From the NCBI RefSeq assembly GCF_048060115.1, contig NZ_JBHMIM010000027.1:1-64000 (forward strand): a stretch of 64,000 bases of DNA. Direction: 5' to 3'. Shown here in pieces: positions 1-7,454 of the stretch. Below the pieces are notes generated by a model that had not been told where the DNA came from, did no database searches, and was given only the letters and a program-made list of their open reading frames with translations. Positions within the stretch are counted from its first letter, which is position 1. Each line of letters begins with the position of its first letter. The stretch comes from Micromonospora_E sp048060115 (GTDB taxonomy: Bacteria; Actinomycetota; Actinomycetes; Mycobacteriales; Micromonosporaceae). Both the position numbers and the translations under genes were made by a program.

Positions 1-99
1 ACCGAGGCAGCAATTTAGCCATCGCAACTCCTTGATCAACTCAGGTGTTGCGACGACCCCCTGAACCCAAGCGCGAAATTACGTACCCCAGCCCTCCCC

Positions 100-232
100 T
101 CGCTGATTCCGCTGGGCTCAGTTGGGTGCCCTTGGTCAGGCCGGGAAGGTCGTCGGCGACCTCGACACACTCGGTCAACCGCTACTCGTTGATCGATCCG
201 AGTCTGCGCCCTGCCAGGTGTAGCAACACGAG
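100..232 (-). pseudogene. Decayed DUF397 gene copy
   Basis: Read on the minus strand, this stretch keeps the hallmark of DUF397 proteins: RSTSSG in one frame, then ECVEVADDLPGLT in another, separated by a frameshift and an in-frame TGA. The intact DUF397 gene at 439-627 has the equivalent RSTRSNGG and NCVEVADNLPG, and the DNA around 151-177 nearly repeats 541-571. I read it as a dead second copy of that gene. Its boundaries are approximate. Confidence 0.6.
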
Positions 233-236
233 GGTG

Positions 237-297
237 CAAAAGTGCGTGCCGCGCAAGAATGCGGTTCACGCACTTTTGACTGTTGTGACTCAACAGT
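237..297. repeat. Two adjacent inverted repeats
   Basis: CAAAAGTGCGTG (237-248) and CACGCACTTTTG (267-278) form a perfect 12-bp inverted repeat with an 18-bp loop. ACTGTTG (279-285) and CAACAGT (291-297) follow at once with a 5-bp loop. They lie between the DUF397 relic and the intact XRE-DUF397 genes. They could be operators, a terminator or the trace of a small mobile element. I see no gene in 233-438. Confidence 0.6.
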
Positions 298-381
298 GTG
301 GTCCCAGACGCTGGCGGGGTCACCCCGCCCGGTGGTTCTGTCGTTGCTCGGCTGCGCGTTTGTGGTCCGGCCGAGAACGGC

Positions 382-416
382 GAAGCCCCGGACCCACCCA
401 GGTGGGCCGGGGCTTC
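382..416 (-). terminator. Terminator-like hairpin after the DUF397 gene
   Basis: A GC-rich inverted repeat with arms of about 16 bases, starting GAAGCCCCGG and ending CCGGGGCTTC, has a very short loop and one bulged base. It lies just past the stop of the minus-strand DUF397 gene. There is no T-run, as is usual in high-GC actinobacteria. Confidence 0.65.
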
Positions 417-438
417 CGCCGTACGTGCGTACGCGGGG

Positions 439-627
439 TCAGCCGTGCGTCCTCGCCATCCCGACGAAGTTCGACCAGGCGGTCGGGGCGAAGGTCAGGG
501 TGCCGCCGTCGCGGTCCTTAGAGTCCCGGACGTGGACGCGGCCGGGAAGGTTGTCGGCGACCTCGACACAGTTGCTCCCGCCGTTGCTGCGGGTCGACTT
601 GCGCCAGCTCGGCGTGGTCACGTCCAT
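439..627 (-). CDS. DUF397 domain protein
   Basis: A 62-residue protein that is almost wholly a DUF397 domain: an N-terminal WRKSTRSNGG segment, the core NCVEVADNLPG, RDSKDRDGGTLTF, and a closing TAWSNFV. In actinobacteria such proteins are typically encoded beside an XRE/DUF5753 regulator and are thought to act with it, possibly as a partner or antagonist; the biochemical role is unsettled. Its ATG overlaps the 3' end of the XRE gene by 10 bases, so translation is probably coupled. A terminator-like hairpin follows. The domain call is firm, the function is not. Confidence 0.88.
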   Translation of the reverse strand: MDVTTPSWRKSTRSNGGSNCVEVADNLPGRVHVRDSKDRDGGTLTFAPTAWSNFVGMARTHG

Positions 628-1430
628 GTATCCACTGCTTTCATGATCAGGTCAAGGCTCTGGTCTTGCGGCAGAGCATACTCCCGGATCGCTTCCCACT
701 GATGTTCCAGCAGTTCCACCCTGGCGGGGTCCTCCACCACGTCGCCAGCACCAGGCGCGTCGCGCAGCCCCACAGTGCGCCCATGAGCTGTCGCGAGCGC
801 CACGGGACCGTCCAATCCGGCATACGCCCCGACATGGGCTGGGACGATGAATACGCTGATGTTGGGCCGCTCGATCGCGTCGACCAGTGTGGTCAACTGC
901 TCGTGCATGACTGCCATGCCGCCGACCGGCCTGCGCAGTGCAGAGTCATCCAGGATGGCGACGACTCGGGGCGGGTTGTCGTCGCGGGTGACGACCCTCC
1001 CACGAGCCAACCGGGCCGCGACCGCATCGTCTGCTGCGGCACCTGATCGCGTGGTGCCGATGATCGCGCGGGCGTATGCCTCCGTCTGGAGCACGCCGGT
1101 GATGACCGCCAGCTCGAAGTAGCGAAGCGTCGTCGCCTCGCGTTCGTGGTCGAGCCATGGCCGCAACCAGATCGGTGAGGATTCCCCCACCACGTACTCC
1201 CGGTAGAAGTGAGAGAAGTTCGTCCCGAACGCTCGATCCACGGCTTGTACGTAGTCGGGCAGCACCGCCCTGATCCCGCGCTCGATGGAACTGACGTGCT
1301 GCGCGGAGAACCGGATACGCGCGCCCCATGCCTCCTGCGTGAGGCCCAGCATCTCGCGCGTGCGGCGTAAATCCAATATCAGATACTCGCTGGCAAACAC
1401 AAGCCCCTCACGTTCCTCAATCGTCGCCAC
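618..1430 (-). CDS. XRE-family regulator with DUF5753 domain
   Basis: The protein (about 270 residues) starts with a helix-turn-helix (RRTREMLGLTQEAWGARI, then QHVSSIERG) and continues as a DUF5753 domain: WLDHEREATTLRYFELAVITG, ALRRPVGG, FIVPAHVGAYAGLDGP. This is the standard build of the WhiJ-like regulators that pair with DUF397 proteins, and the DUF397 gene follows directly. The start is uncertain: GTG at 1430 is used here, while GTG at 1400 has a purine-rich GAGGGG before it but only three bases away. It is transcribed divergently from the small genes at 1554. The ligand and targets are unknown. Confidence 0.85.
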   Translation of the reverse strand: MATIEEREGLVFASEYLILDLRRTREMLGLTQEAWGARIRFSAQHVSSIERGIRAVLPDYVQAVDRAFGTNFSHFYREYVVGESSPIWLRPWLDHEREATTLRYFELAVITGVLQTEAYARAIIGTTRSGAAADDAVAARLARGRVVTRDDNPPRVVAILDDSALRRPVGGMAVMHEQLTTLVDAIERPNISVFIVPAHVGAYAGLDGPVALATAHGRTVGLRDAPGAGDVVEDPARVELLEHQWEAIREYALPQDQSLDLIMKAVDTWT

Positions 1431-1553
1431 GGACTGATCAGGGCCGTCCTGCGCTATGCGGCCCCGGCAACCATCTTCCGCTGGACACCGCCCACAGTCC
1501 AGGGTGGAAATCGACGAAGCGCAACCCGGTCGACTCCAATCGAGGGGGTACGG

Positions 1554-2081
1554 ATGCTCAGGAACGACGGAATCGGTGGTGAACCCCGCCTGGCCCGATA
1601 TCGATCTTTCCAACACGGCCCGGACAACACATCGAGCGAGGAGAGCGGAGACAACCTCCCGCCCGGTCCGACGCCGGGTCGGCCACCGCTGGCGAAGCGG
1701 ACCCCCGGGGAGACCAACCCGGATGAGGGCTGGCCGTTTCGGCTGGCCGGTGCCCGGGGTGTCACGCCCGCTCCGGCCGAGGCCGGCGACGCACCCGGGG
1801 CTGCCCGGTCCCCGGAGCTGTCCCGGGCGATCCACGACGCGAACTCGACGGCCCGCACCCACCTGCCGAACCGGACCACCGGGGAGTGCCACCGCTGCGG
1901 AGGCGTCCCCGGCCCCTGCCGTCCACTGCTGCGGGCGATCACCATCCTGGACCGGTGGGAGCCGGGGAGCGCCCGGCGCATCCGGGCCGTGCTCCAGCTC
2001 TCCGGGATGATGCCAGCCGGCTACCCGCACGACGACCTTGACGAGTCCGCTGAGTCGTACGGAGCCCTCGACGATGTCTGA
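1554..2081 (+). CDS. Hypothetical protein with Cys-rich motif
   Basis: I do not recognise a named family. The 175-residue protein has a charged, proline-rich, probably disordered N-terminal half. Its ordered C-terminal part holds CHRCGGVPGPC followed by LLRAITILDRWEP, so three cysteines and a histidine could bind a metal. GAGGGG sits a few bases before the ATG. The gene overlaps the next one by eight bases (ATGTCTGA), so the two form an operon. Small genes of this style commonly sit opposite XRE-DUF397 pairs in actinobacteria, which suggests shared control from the 1431-1553 promoter region. Confidence 0.6.
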   Translation: MLRNDGIGGEPRLARYRSFQHGPDNTSSEESGDNLPPGPTPGRPPLAKRTPGETNPDEGWPFRLAGARGVTPAPAEAGDAPGAARSPELSRAIHDANSTARTHLPNRTTGECHRCGGVPGPCRPLLRAITILDRWEPGSARRIRAVLQLSGMMPAGYPHDDLDESAESYGALDDV

Positions 2082-2433
2082 CACTGAACCTCCGGTGTGT
2101 CCCGGCGATCTCGTGGCGCTGCGTCAGTGTGACCACGTGGACGGCGACCGCCCGGTCCGGCTCCGGGTTGAGGAGATTTGGCCATCCCCGGAGTGGCTGT
2201 CGTGGGTGACGCTCTACGGCCGGGAGATCAGCGACGACCCGCAGCGGCACGGCAACATCACCAGCGTGCGCGCGTACCGCGACGCGCTGCGCCGACCCGG
2301 GATCGTCACCAGGACGACGGCCAACAACCAGGGGTGCCCGGTGCGCCCCGTCGAAAGCTCCCCCGGGGCGGGCAACCCCATCGTCGCCCCCGCCTCGGGG
2401 GACCCGACCGGGACCCAGTTGGGTCCCTGCTGA
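2074..2433 (+). CDS. Small hypothetical protein
   Basis: A 119-residue acidic protein starting MSDTEPPVCPGDLVALRQCD. The first about 85 residues look folded (VRLRVEEIWPSPEWLSWVTLYGREI, then SVRAYRDALRRPG), while the tail is Pro/Gly/Ser-rich. ATG 2074 is chosen over the upstream in-frame start because GGAG lies nine bases before it and because it overlaps the stop of the preceding gene, suggesting coupling. No family is recognised. The dense acidic and aromatic core resembles DNA-processivity or adaptor-type small proteins only loosely, so no function is assigned. Confidence 0.6.
   Translation: MSDTEPPVCPGDLVALRQCDHVDGDRPVRLRVEEIWPSPEWLSWVTLYGREISDDPQRHGNITSVRAYRDALRRPGIVTRTTANNQGCPVRPVESSPGAGNPIVAPASGDPTGTQLGPC
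2410..2427 (+). terminator. Hairpin at the 3' end of the small operon
   Basis: GGGACCCA and TGGGTCCC are separated by two bases and end six bases before the end of the upstream gene's stop codon. The position suits a terminator that overlaps the coding end. The rest of 2434-2729 carries short open frames on both strands with no recognisable domain, and I see no supported gene there. Confidence 0.45.
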
Positions 2434-2729
2434 ACGGCCCCGGGGCGTCGCGCCTCACCGCTCCCCACGGCTCACCGGTCCGCCGGGTCCCCGGCAAACC
2501 TCATTCGGGCGCTTCCCCGTTGCCTGGAAGGGGTCGACCCGGCCCGGTTGAGCTTGCGTGGTCCCGCTGGACCGCATCCCCACTCGGGGAACTGGATGGG
2601 AGATCCGGGCGGACGCCCCGGGGTCCAAACCGCGCTCGAACCTCAGCGCACGGTCAACCGAGTCGACATCCCCGGCCACCGGACACAACCGTCACGCTCC
2701 TGGTGGGGCGGCACCTGCCGCACCACCAG

Positions 2730-3488
2730 TCACCGGTGATCCGAGATGGGAGCGGCGACCGATGCCGCACCCAGGCGCGCGTGGTCGAGCCCAACCCGTA
2801 CCGGTTGCCGGCCGTTGTGCTGAAACCGCAGCAGATCCGCCCGGTCGATCGTGGCCTCGCCCAGCTGCAGCTTCCGTCGCCTGGCGACCCAGTCCACCAA
2901 CCCCTGACCGTCGCGAACCTCATCGGTGAAGTGCACCAGCGTCGCGTACCAGATGTCACGGTGGTAGCTGTCCTCGAACCAGCCGTCGGACCCCAACTCC
3001 GCGCCGAGCCGATCAGCGAACTCGTCGGCAGCGCCGTCAATGGGAAAAGCGCACACCATCACGCCGGACGGCGTCAGCGTCATCCCAGCCAGCCTGAACC
3101 GGACTGGCCGACACTCCGTAGCCGCCCGGCCCAGCGCAGCCGCACACCGAGCCGCCAACGGATCACCTGCAGGAACATCGCGGCGATGGTCTTCGACGGC
3201 CCGGACCGTGAAGTGCACCGCCTCCGGGGCACCGGTCGGCCAATGGCCCGGCCCGGCGAAGCCCAGTACCTCGGCGGTCACCGCAGCAAGCCTCGACACA
3301 CTGTCCGGGTCGGGAATGAACACCACCGACATTCCCCACCGGCCACCGTCAACCGGCGGCGTGTCCCGGTAGTGCGTCCCAGACAGGACCGCGTCCCGGC
3401 CCTGAACGAACAATCGGTCGAACGCCGCCGCGTAGGCGGCGTCCGCCGCCGTCCGGTCCGAACCCCAGGACCGTTTCGTCCTTGTCAC
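2730..3488 (-). CDS. 2H phosphoesterase-like protein
   Basis: A 252-residue protein with two His-x-Thr motifs, H92-F-T94 (AVHFTVRA) and H186-F-T188 (LVHFTDEV), each in a predicted beta strand and spaced as in the 2H superfamily (2'-5' RNA ligase/cyclic phosphodiesterase fold). In that family the two histidines act on 2',3'-cyclic phosphates or 2'-5' linkages. The intervening text (FRLAGMTLTPSGVMVCAFP) suits the strand that precedes the second lobe. GTG at 3488 has no strong ribosome binding site. It converges with the small operon upstream. The substrate cannot be inferred. Confidence 0.62.
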   Translation of the reverse strand: MTRTKRSWGSDRTAADAAYAAAFDRLFVQGRDAVLSGTHYRDTPPVDGGRWGMSVVFIPDPDSVSRLAAVTAEVLGFAGPGHWPTGAPEAVHFTVRAVEDHRRDVPAGDPLAARCAAALGRAATECRPVRFRLAGMTLTPSGVMVCAFPIDGAADEFADRLGAELGSDGWFEDSYHRDIWYATLVHFTDEVRDGQGLVDWVARRRKLQLGEATIDRADLLRFQHNGRQPVRVGLDHARLGAASVAAPISDHR

Positions 3489-3848
3489 CCGGCGCAGCCT
3501 ACGCCGGCACCAACGTCATACCCAGATGGATGGGATCTGGGCGGCGGCTGATGGGCTCGATCCGCACCGGGTCGCCACGCTGATCGCGCAGCGGATCGCC
3601 GACGAGTGTGTCGTCGCGACCTGGCAGCGGATCTGTCTGCCGCTGCTGGCCGGGCTGCGGGGCGAGTCCGGCGGAAACAGCACAGTCTTGCGCTGCACGC
3701 CCTCGTAGCCGGGGTACGCCAACGTGGCCTCGACTGGCTCCTGCTCGGTGCCGCGCGGTTTGACAACCTCCTCTAGCGTCACGGGAGCGCCGAAGATCAC
3801 CTGAACCAGCGGTTCCTCCGCTGGCGCTGATCCGGGTGCGCAGACCAA
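3489..3848. other. Patch of gene remnants
   Basis: This gene-poor stretch holds two recognisable-looking fragments. On the plus strand, 3526-3670 reads AADGLDPHRVATLIAQRI then VVATWQRICLPLLAGL, resembling the helical segment before the B12-binding domain of MerR-type photoreceptor regulators. On the minus strand, 3848-3670 reads LVQVIFGAPVTLEEVVKPRG and EATLAYPGYEGVQRKT, from an unknown protein. The two abut near 3670 and neither is complete. I read this as debris of an insertion or deletion. Confidence 0.4.
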
Positions 3849-3877
3849 GTCGCAACGTATCCGTGAATGAGGACACG

Positions 3878-4450
3878 ATGGCCAACAGGAAACTCGGTAC
3901 CGTAGTTGCCCAGATCGCCGTGCTCGGCGTACTCGGGCTCATCGCCACAGGCTGTTCGTCGACGGAGGGGACGCCGTCGTCGAGCGTCGAGGAAACAGCG
4001 GCGCCATCGCAGGCCGACGAACCGGCCGACGGCGCGGATGCTGGCGGTGACACCAGCACTGCGGCGGACCCACTTCCGTTCACAGAGGAACTCAACGGCC
4101 GCAGGCTCACCGTCGAATCGTTCGGCGCGTCGGCCGCCGCCTCCCCACTGTGGGAGGTCGGCGAGGGCAACGAGGTGCTGTACCTCCAGGTGAAGATCGA
4201 GAACGTCGACGCCGACCCCTGGGAGTCGAACGTCGTGCAGTTCTTCCTTCTCGACGAGTCGGACGAGACCTACGCACCGTCCTTCTACGACGCCGAGGTC
4301 GGGGAAGCCCCGGACGCGGTCACCCTCGCCCCCGGTGACTCGGTCGAGGGGTACGTCCCGTTCGAGGTCCCGGCCGACACCACCGGCCTGCGCCTCGAGT
4401 ACGCGGTTGACCTGAGTCAGAACGCGGTCATCGACGTACAGCTGAACTGA
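3878..4450 (+). CDS. Secreted lipoprotein, DUF4352-like
   Basis: A 190-residue protein with a basic start (MANRK), a hydrophobic stretch and a lipobox ending LIATGC, so the mature protein should be anchored by a diacylglyceryl cysteine outside the membrane. A Ser/Ala/Asp-rich linker follows, then a beta-sandwich region: LTVESFGA, VLYLQVKIENVDADPW, VEGYVPFEVPADTTGLRLEY. This pattern is typical of DUF4352 immunoprotective-like domains. ATG 3878 is chosen because it opens the signal peptide and has GAGGA upstream. It lies just before ruvC but is not part of that operon by function. Its role is unknown. Confidence 0.8.
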   Translation: MANRKLGTVVAQIAVLGVLGLIATGCSSTEGTPSSSVEETAAPSQADEPADGADAGGDTSTAADPLPFTEELNGRRLTVESFGASAAASPLWEVGEGNEVLYLQVKIENVDADPWESNVVQFFLLDESDETYAPSFYDAEVGEAPDAVTLAPGDSVEGYVPFEVPADTTGLRLEYAVDLSQNAVIDVQLN

Positions 4451-4563
4451 CGTCCCGGCCGGGTGGCTCCGACGCGTGTCGGCTGTCCCGGCCCGCTGTC
4501 GGTTGGCTAGGGTGTCGAACACACGTACGTGTGGCTGTGGTGTCGGCTGGGGGAGGAGCGGCG

Positions 4564-5091
4564 GTGCGGGTGCTCGGGGTCGACCCTGGCCTGACCCGGT
4601 GCGGGGTGGGCGTCGTGGAGGGCGTGCCGGGCCGGCCGTGCCGGCTGGTCGCCTACCACGTGGTGCAGACCAATCCGGGTGCCGAACTGCCGGAGCGGCT
4701 GCTGCTGCTCGACCAGCGGCTGACCGCGTTGGTCGCCGAGCACCAGCCGGACAGCGTGGCGGTCGAGCGGGTGTTCAGCCAGCACAACGTGCGTACCGTG
4801 ATGGGCACCGCGCAGGCGAGCGCGGTGGCGATCCTGGCCGGCGCGCGGGCCGGGCTGCCGGTGCGGACCTACACCCCGAGTGAGGTGAAGGCGGCGGTGA
4901 CCGGGTCTGGCCAGGCGGACAAAGCGCAGATGACGGCGATGGTCACCCGGCTGCTGCGGCTGGACAGCCCGCCTCGCCCGGCCGATGCCGCCGACGCGCT
5001 GGCCCTGGCCATCTGCCACGTCTGGCGAGGTGGTACCCAGGACCGGTTGACCGCCGCGCGGCGGGCGGCCTGGACCGGAGGAGAACGATGA
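4564..5091 (+). CDS. ruvC: Holliday junction endonuclease RuvC
   Basis: RuvC resolves Holliday junctions by symmetric cuts, working on the RuvAB-bound junction during recombinational repair. The 175-residue protein has the first catalytic aspartate in LGVDPGLTRCG, the glutamate in VAVERVFSQHN, and the C-terminal pair of aspartates in DAADALALAICH, all with normal family spacing. The GTG at 4564 is chosen because it places the first motif at the very N-terminus and follows a purine-rich GGGGGAGGAG. It overlaps ruvA by four bases (ATGA) and opens the ruvCAB operon. Confidence 0.97.
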   Translation: MRVLGVDPGLTRCGVGVVEGVPGRPCRLVAYHVVQTNPGAELPERLLLLDQRLTALVAEHQPDSVAVERVFSQHNVRTVMGTAQASAVAILAGARAGLPVRTYTPSEVKAAVTGSGQADKAQMTAMVTRLLRLDSPPRPADAADALALAICHVWRGGTQDRLTAARRAAWTGGER

Positions 5092-5690
5092 TCGCGAGTC
5101 TGCGCGGAGTGGTGTTGGCGGTCGCGCCGGACAGCACGGTGATTGAGGTCGGCGGGGTGGGGATGGCGGTGCACTGCACGCCCGGCACTCTGGCGAATCT
5201 GCGGCTGGGCGAGCAGGCCCGGCTAGCGACCAGCCTGGTGGTGCGGGAGGATTCGCTCACCCTGTACGGCTTCGCCGACGACGCCGAGAAGCAGCTGTTC
5301 GAGCTGCTGCAGACCGCCAGTGGGGTCGGTCCCCGGCTGGCGCAGGCGGTGTTGTCGGTGCTCACCCCGGACGCGGTGCGTAAGGCGATCGCGAGCGCCG
5401 ACACGGCGACGCTGACCCGGGTTCCCGGGGTCGGCAAGAAGGGGGCGGAGCGGCTGGTGCTGGAGCTGCGGGACCGGATCGGGCCGGTGTCGGTCGGTGC
5501 CGACGGCGCCGCCGGGGTGACCGGGGGTGCCTGGCCGGAGCAGGTACGTCAGGCGCTGGTCGGGCTGGGTTGGACCGCCGGCCAGGCCGATCAGGCGGTC
5601 GCGGCGGTCGCGGAGAGCCTGGACGGTCCGCCGCCGCCGGTGCCGGTGCTGCTCAAGCAGGCGATCCGGCTGCTGGGTAGGACCAGGTGA
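5088..5690 (+). CDS. ruvA: Holliday junction DNA helicase subunit RuvA
   Basis: RuvA binds the four-way junction as a tetramer and loads RuvB. The 200-residue protein starts MIASLRGVVLAV and shows the OB-fold N-terminus (LVVREDSLTLYGFADDAEKQLF), two helix-hairpin-helix motifs (GVGPRLAQAVLS and RVPGVGKKGAERLVLEL) and the C-terminal RuvB-contact domain (QALVGLGWTAGQADQAV). It overlaps ruvC at the 5' end and ruvB by four bases at the 3' end, so the three are translated together. Confidence 0.97.
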   Translation: MIASLRGVVLAVAPDSTVIEVGGVGMAVHCTPGTLANLRLGEQARLATSLVVREDSLTLYGFADDAEKQLFELLQTASGVGPRLAQAVLSVLTPDAVRKAIASADTATLTRVPGVGKKGAERLVLELRDRIGPVSVGADGAAGVTGGAWPEQVRQALVGLGWTAGQADQAVAAVAESLDGPPPPVPVLLKQAIRLLGRTR

Positions 5691-6778
5691 GCGAGGAGGT
5701 CGACGGTCTGGTCTCGGCGTACGCCAGCGACGCCGAACGCGACGTCGAGGTCAGCGTCCGACCGCGCCGGCTGGCCGAGTTCATCGCCCAGCATCGGGTA
5801 CGCGACCAGTTGGAGCTGCTGCTGCACGGCGCGATGGGCCGGGGCACGCCGCCGGATCACATTCTGCTCAGCGGCCCGCCGGGGCTGGGCAAGACGACCC
5901 TGGCGAACATCGTCGCCGCCGAGTTGGGCGCGGGCATCCGGGTGACCAGCGGTCCGGCGATCGAACGCTCCGGTGACCTCGCGGCGATCCTGACCAGTTT
6001 GGCCGAGGGCGACGTGCTGTTCATCGACGAAATCCACCGGATCGCCAAGCCGGCCGAGGAGCTGCTGTACAGCGCGATGGAGGACTTCCGGGTCGACGTG
6101 ATCGTCGGCAAGGGGCCGGGGGCGACCGCGATCCCGCTCGACGTGGAGCCGTTCACCCTGGTCGGGGCGACCACCCGGGCCGGGTTGCTGACCGGCCCGA
6201 TGCGGGACCGGTTCGGCTTCGTGGCGCATCTGGACTTCTACGAGCCGGCCGAGCTGGAGGTGCTGCTGCGCCGGTCCGCCGGGATTCTGTCGGTGCCGAT
6301 CACCCCGGACGGCGCAGTGGAGATCGCCGGCCGGTCGCGGGGGACGCCGCGGATCGCGAACCGGCTGCTGCGCCGGGTGCGCGACTACGCAGAGGTGCGG
6401 GCGGCCGGGGTGGTCGACCGAGAGACGGCGCGGGCGGCGTTGACCGTGTACGACGTCGACGAGCTGGGCCTGGACCGGCTGGACCGGGCGGTGCTGACCG
6501 CGCTGATCTCCTCGTTCGGCGGCGGTCCGGTCGGGCTCTCCACCTTGGCGGTCGCGGTGGGGGAGCAGCCGGACACGGTCGAAGAGGTGTGCGAGCCGTT
6601 CCTGGTGCGGGCTGGGCTGCTGGCGCGTACCCCTCGGGGCCGGGTGGCGACGGAGGCGGCCTGGCTTCATCTCGGCCGGGTGCCGCCGCCGGGGGCGCTC
6701 GGCGGTGGGTCGTACCGGTCGCCGCAGTCGGGCGGTACGGTGTCCGGACAGTCAGATTTGTTCGGAGATGATACTTAG
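5687..6778 (+). CDS. ruvB: Holliday junction branch-migration ATPase RuvB
   Basis: RuvB is the AAA+ motor that drives branch migration with RuvA. The 363-residue protein has Walker A GPPGLGKTTL, Walker B LFIDEIHR, sensor 1 in LVGATTRAG, the arginine-finger region GPMRDRFG, sensor 2 GTPRIANRLLRRVRDY, and a winged-helix C-terminus ending FLVRAGLLARTPRGRVAT. About 25 extra residues rich in Gly and Ser follow, as is common in actinobacteria. It starts at GTG 5687, overlapping the ruvA stop. Confidence 0.97.
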   Translation: MSEEVDGLVSAYASDAERDVEVSVRPRRLAEFIAQHRVRDQLELLLHGAMGRGTPPDHILLSGPPGLGKTTLANIVAAELGAGIRVTSGPAIERSGDLAAILTSLAEGDVLFIDEIHRIAKPAEELLYSAMEDFRVDVIVGKGPGATAIPLDVEPFTLVGATTRAGLLTGPMRDRFGFVAHLDFYEPAELEVLLRRSAGILSVPITPDGAVEIAGRSRGTPRIANRLLRRVRDYAEVRAAGVVDRETARAALTVYDVDELGLDRLDRAVLTALISSFGGGPVGLSTLAVAVGEQPDTVEEVCEPFLVRAGLLARTPRGRVATEAAWLHLGRVPPPGALGGGSYRSPQSGGTVSGQSDLFGDDT

Positions 6779-6924
6779 ATTGTCCCGTGATCTGAATGTG
6801 ATCTGTGCCGCCCGCAGGGTTCTCAGTCACACCGACTAGACTCGCCGCGGTCTGTACGGCATGTGGGATCTTGCCTCCGCAGAGCGTAACGGCCTCGTGG
6901 ACGGCTTACCGGAAGGTTGTTGTT

Positions 6925-7272
6925 GTGATTTTGGCGCAAGACGGCGGCGCTGGTGGCGCCAGCTTCATGCCCATCCTGATGATCGGTCTGCTCTTCGGTG
7001 TCATGTACTTCATGATGATCCGGCCGCAGCAGAAGCGGCGTAAGGAGGCCGAGCAGATGCAGTCTTCGATCGGCCCGGGCGATGAGGTGGTCACCATCGG
7101 CGGCCTGTACGGCACCGTAGCCAGCATCGACGACGAAACCGTCATGCTCGAGGTGTCGCCCGGCGTGCACGAACGCTACGCCCGGCCGGCGATCGCCCGA
7201 GTCGTGCCGAAGACCGACGACACCATCGCCGCCGAGTCCACGGTGCCCGACGAGGTGCCGACCAAGGACTGA
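6925..7272 (+). CDS. yajC: Preprotein translocase subunit YajC
   Basis: YajC is a small inner-membrane partner of SecDF. The 115-residue protein has one membrane segment (FMPILMIGLLFGVMYFMMI), followed by the family signature RPQQKRRKE and a cytoplasmic domain with GDEVVTIGGLYGTV. The GTG at 6925 is chosen because GGAAGG lies eight bases upstream and it gives the usual short N-terminus; upstream in-frame starts would add residues unlike the family. It lies immediately before secD and secF, the conserved arrangement. Confidence 0.95.
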   Translation: MILAQDGGAGGASFMPILMIGLLFGVMYFMMIRPQQKRRKEAEQMQSSIGPGDEVVTIGGLYGTVASIDDETVMLEVSPGVHERYARPAIARVVPKTDDTIAAESTVPDEVPTKD

Positions 7273-7303
7273 CCCACCCCGGGTCACCACGTTCGTGTTA
7301 CAT

Positions 7304-7321
7304 CGACGATACTAATCGTCG
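7304..7321. other. Short hairpin in the secD leader
   Basis: CGACGAT, a four-base ACTA loop, and ATCGTCG form a perfect 7-bp stem between yajC and secD. It could be a weak terminator of yajC or an attenuator in the 182-base secD leader. No T-run follows. Confidence 0.4.
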
Positions 7322-7454
7322 TGTTGCCGGTCACGATCGTCCGTCCAGGCGGTCGCGGCAGGTAGGACGACCATCCCACTGCCGCTCGCACCGGTGGCAT
7401 CAACCGCTGCCGCCCCGGTCGCCAGCGGCCGAACCGCAGGGAGACAGGACCGCC

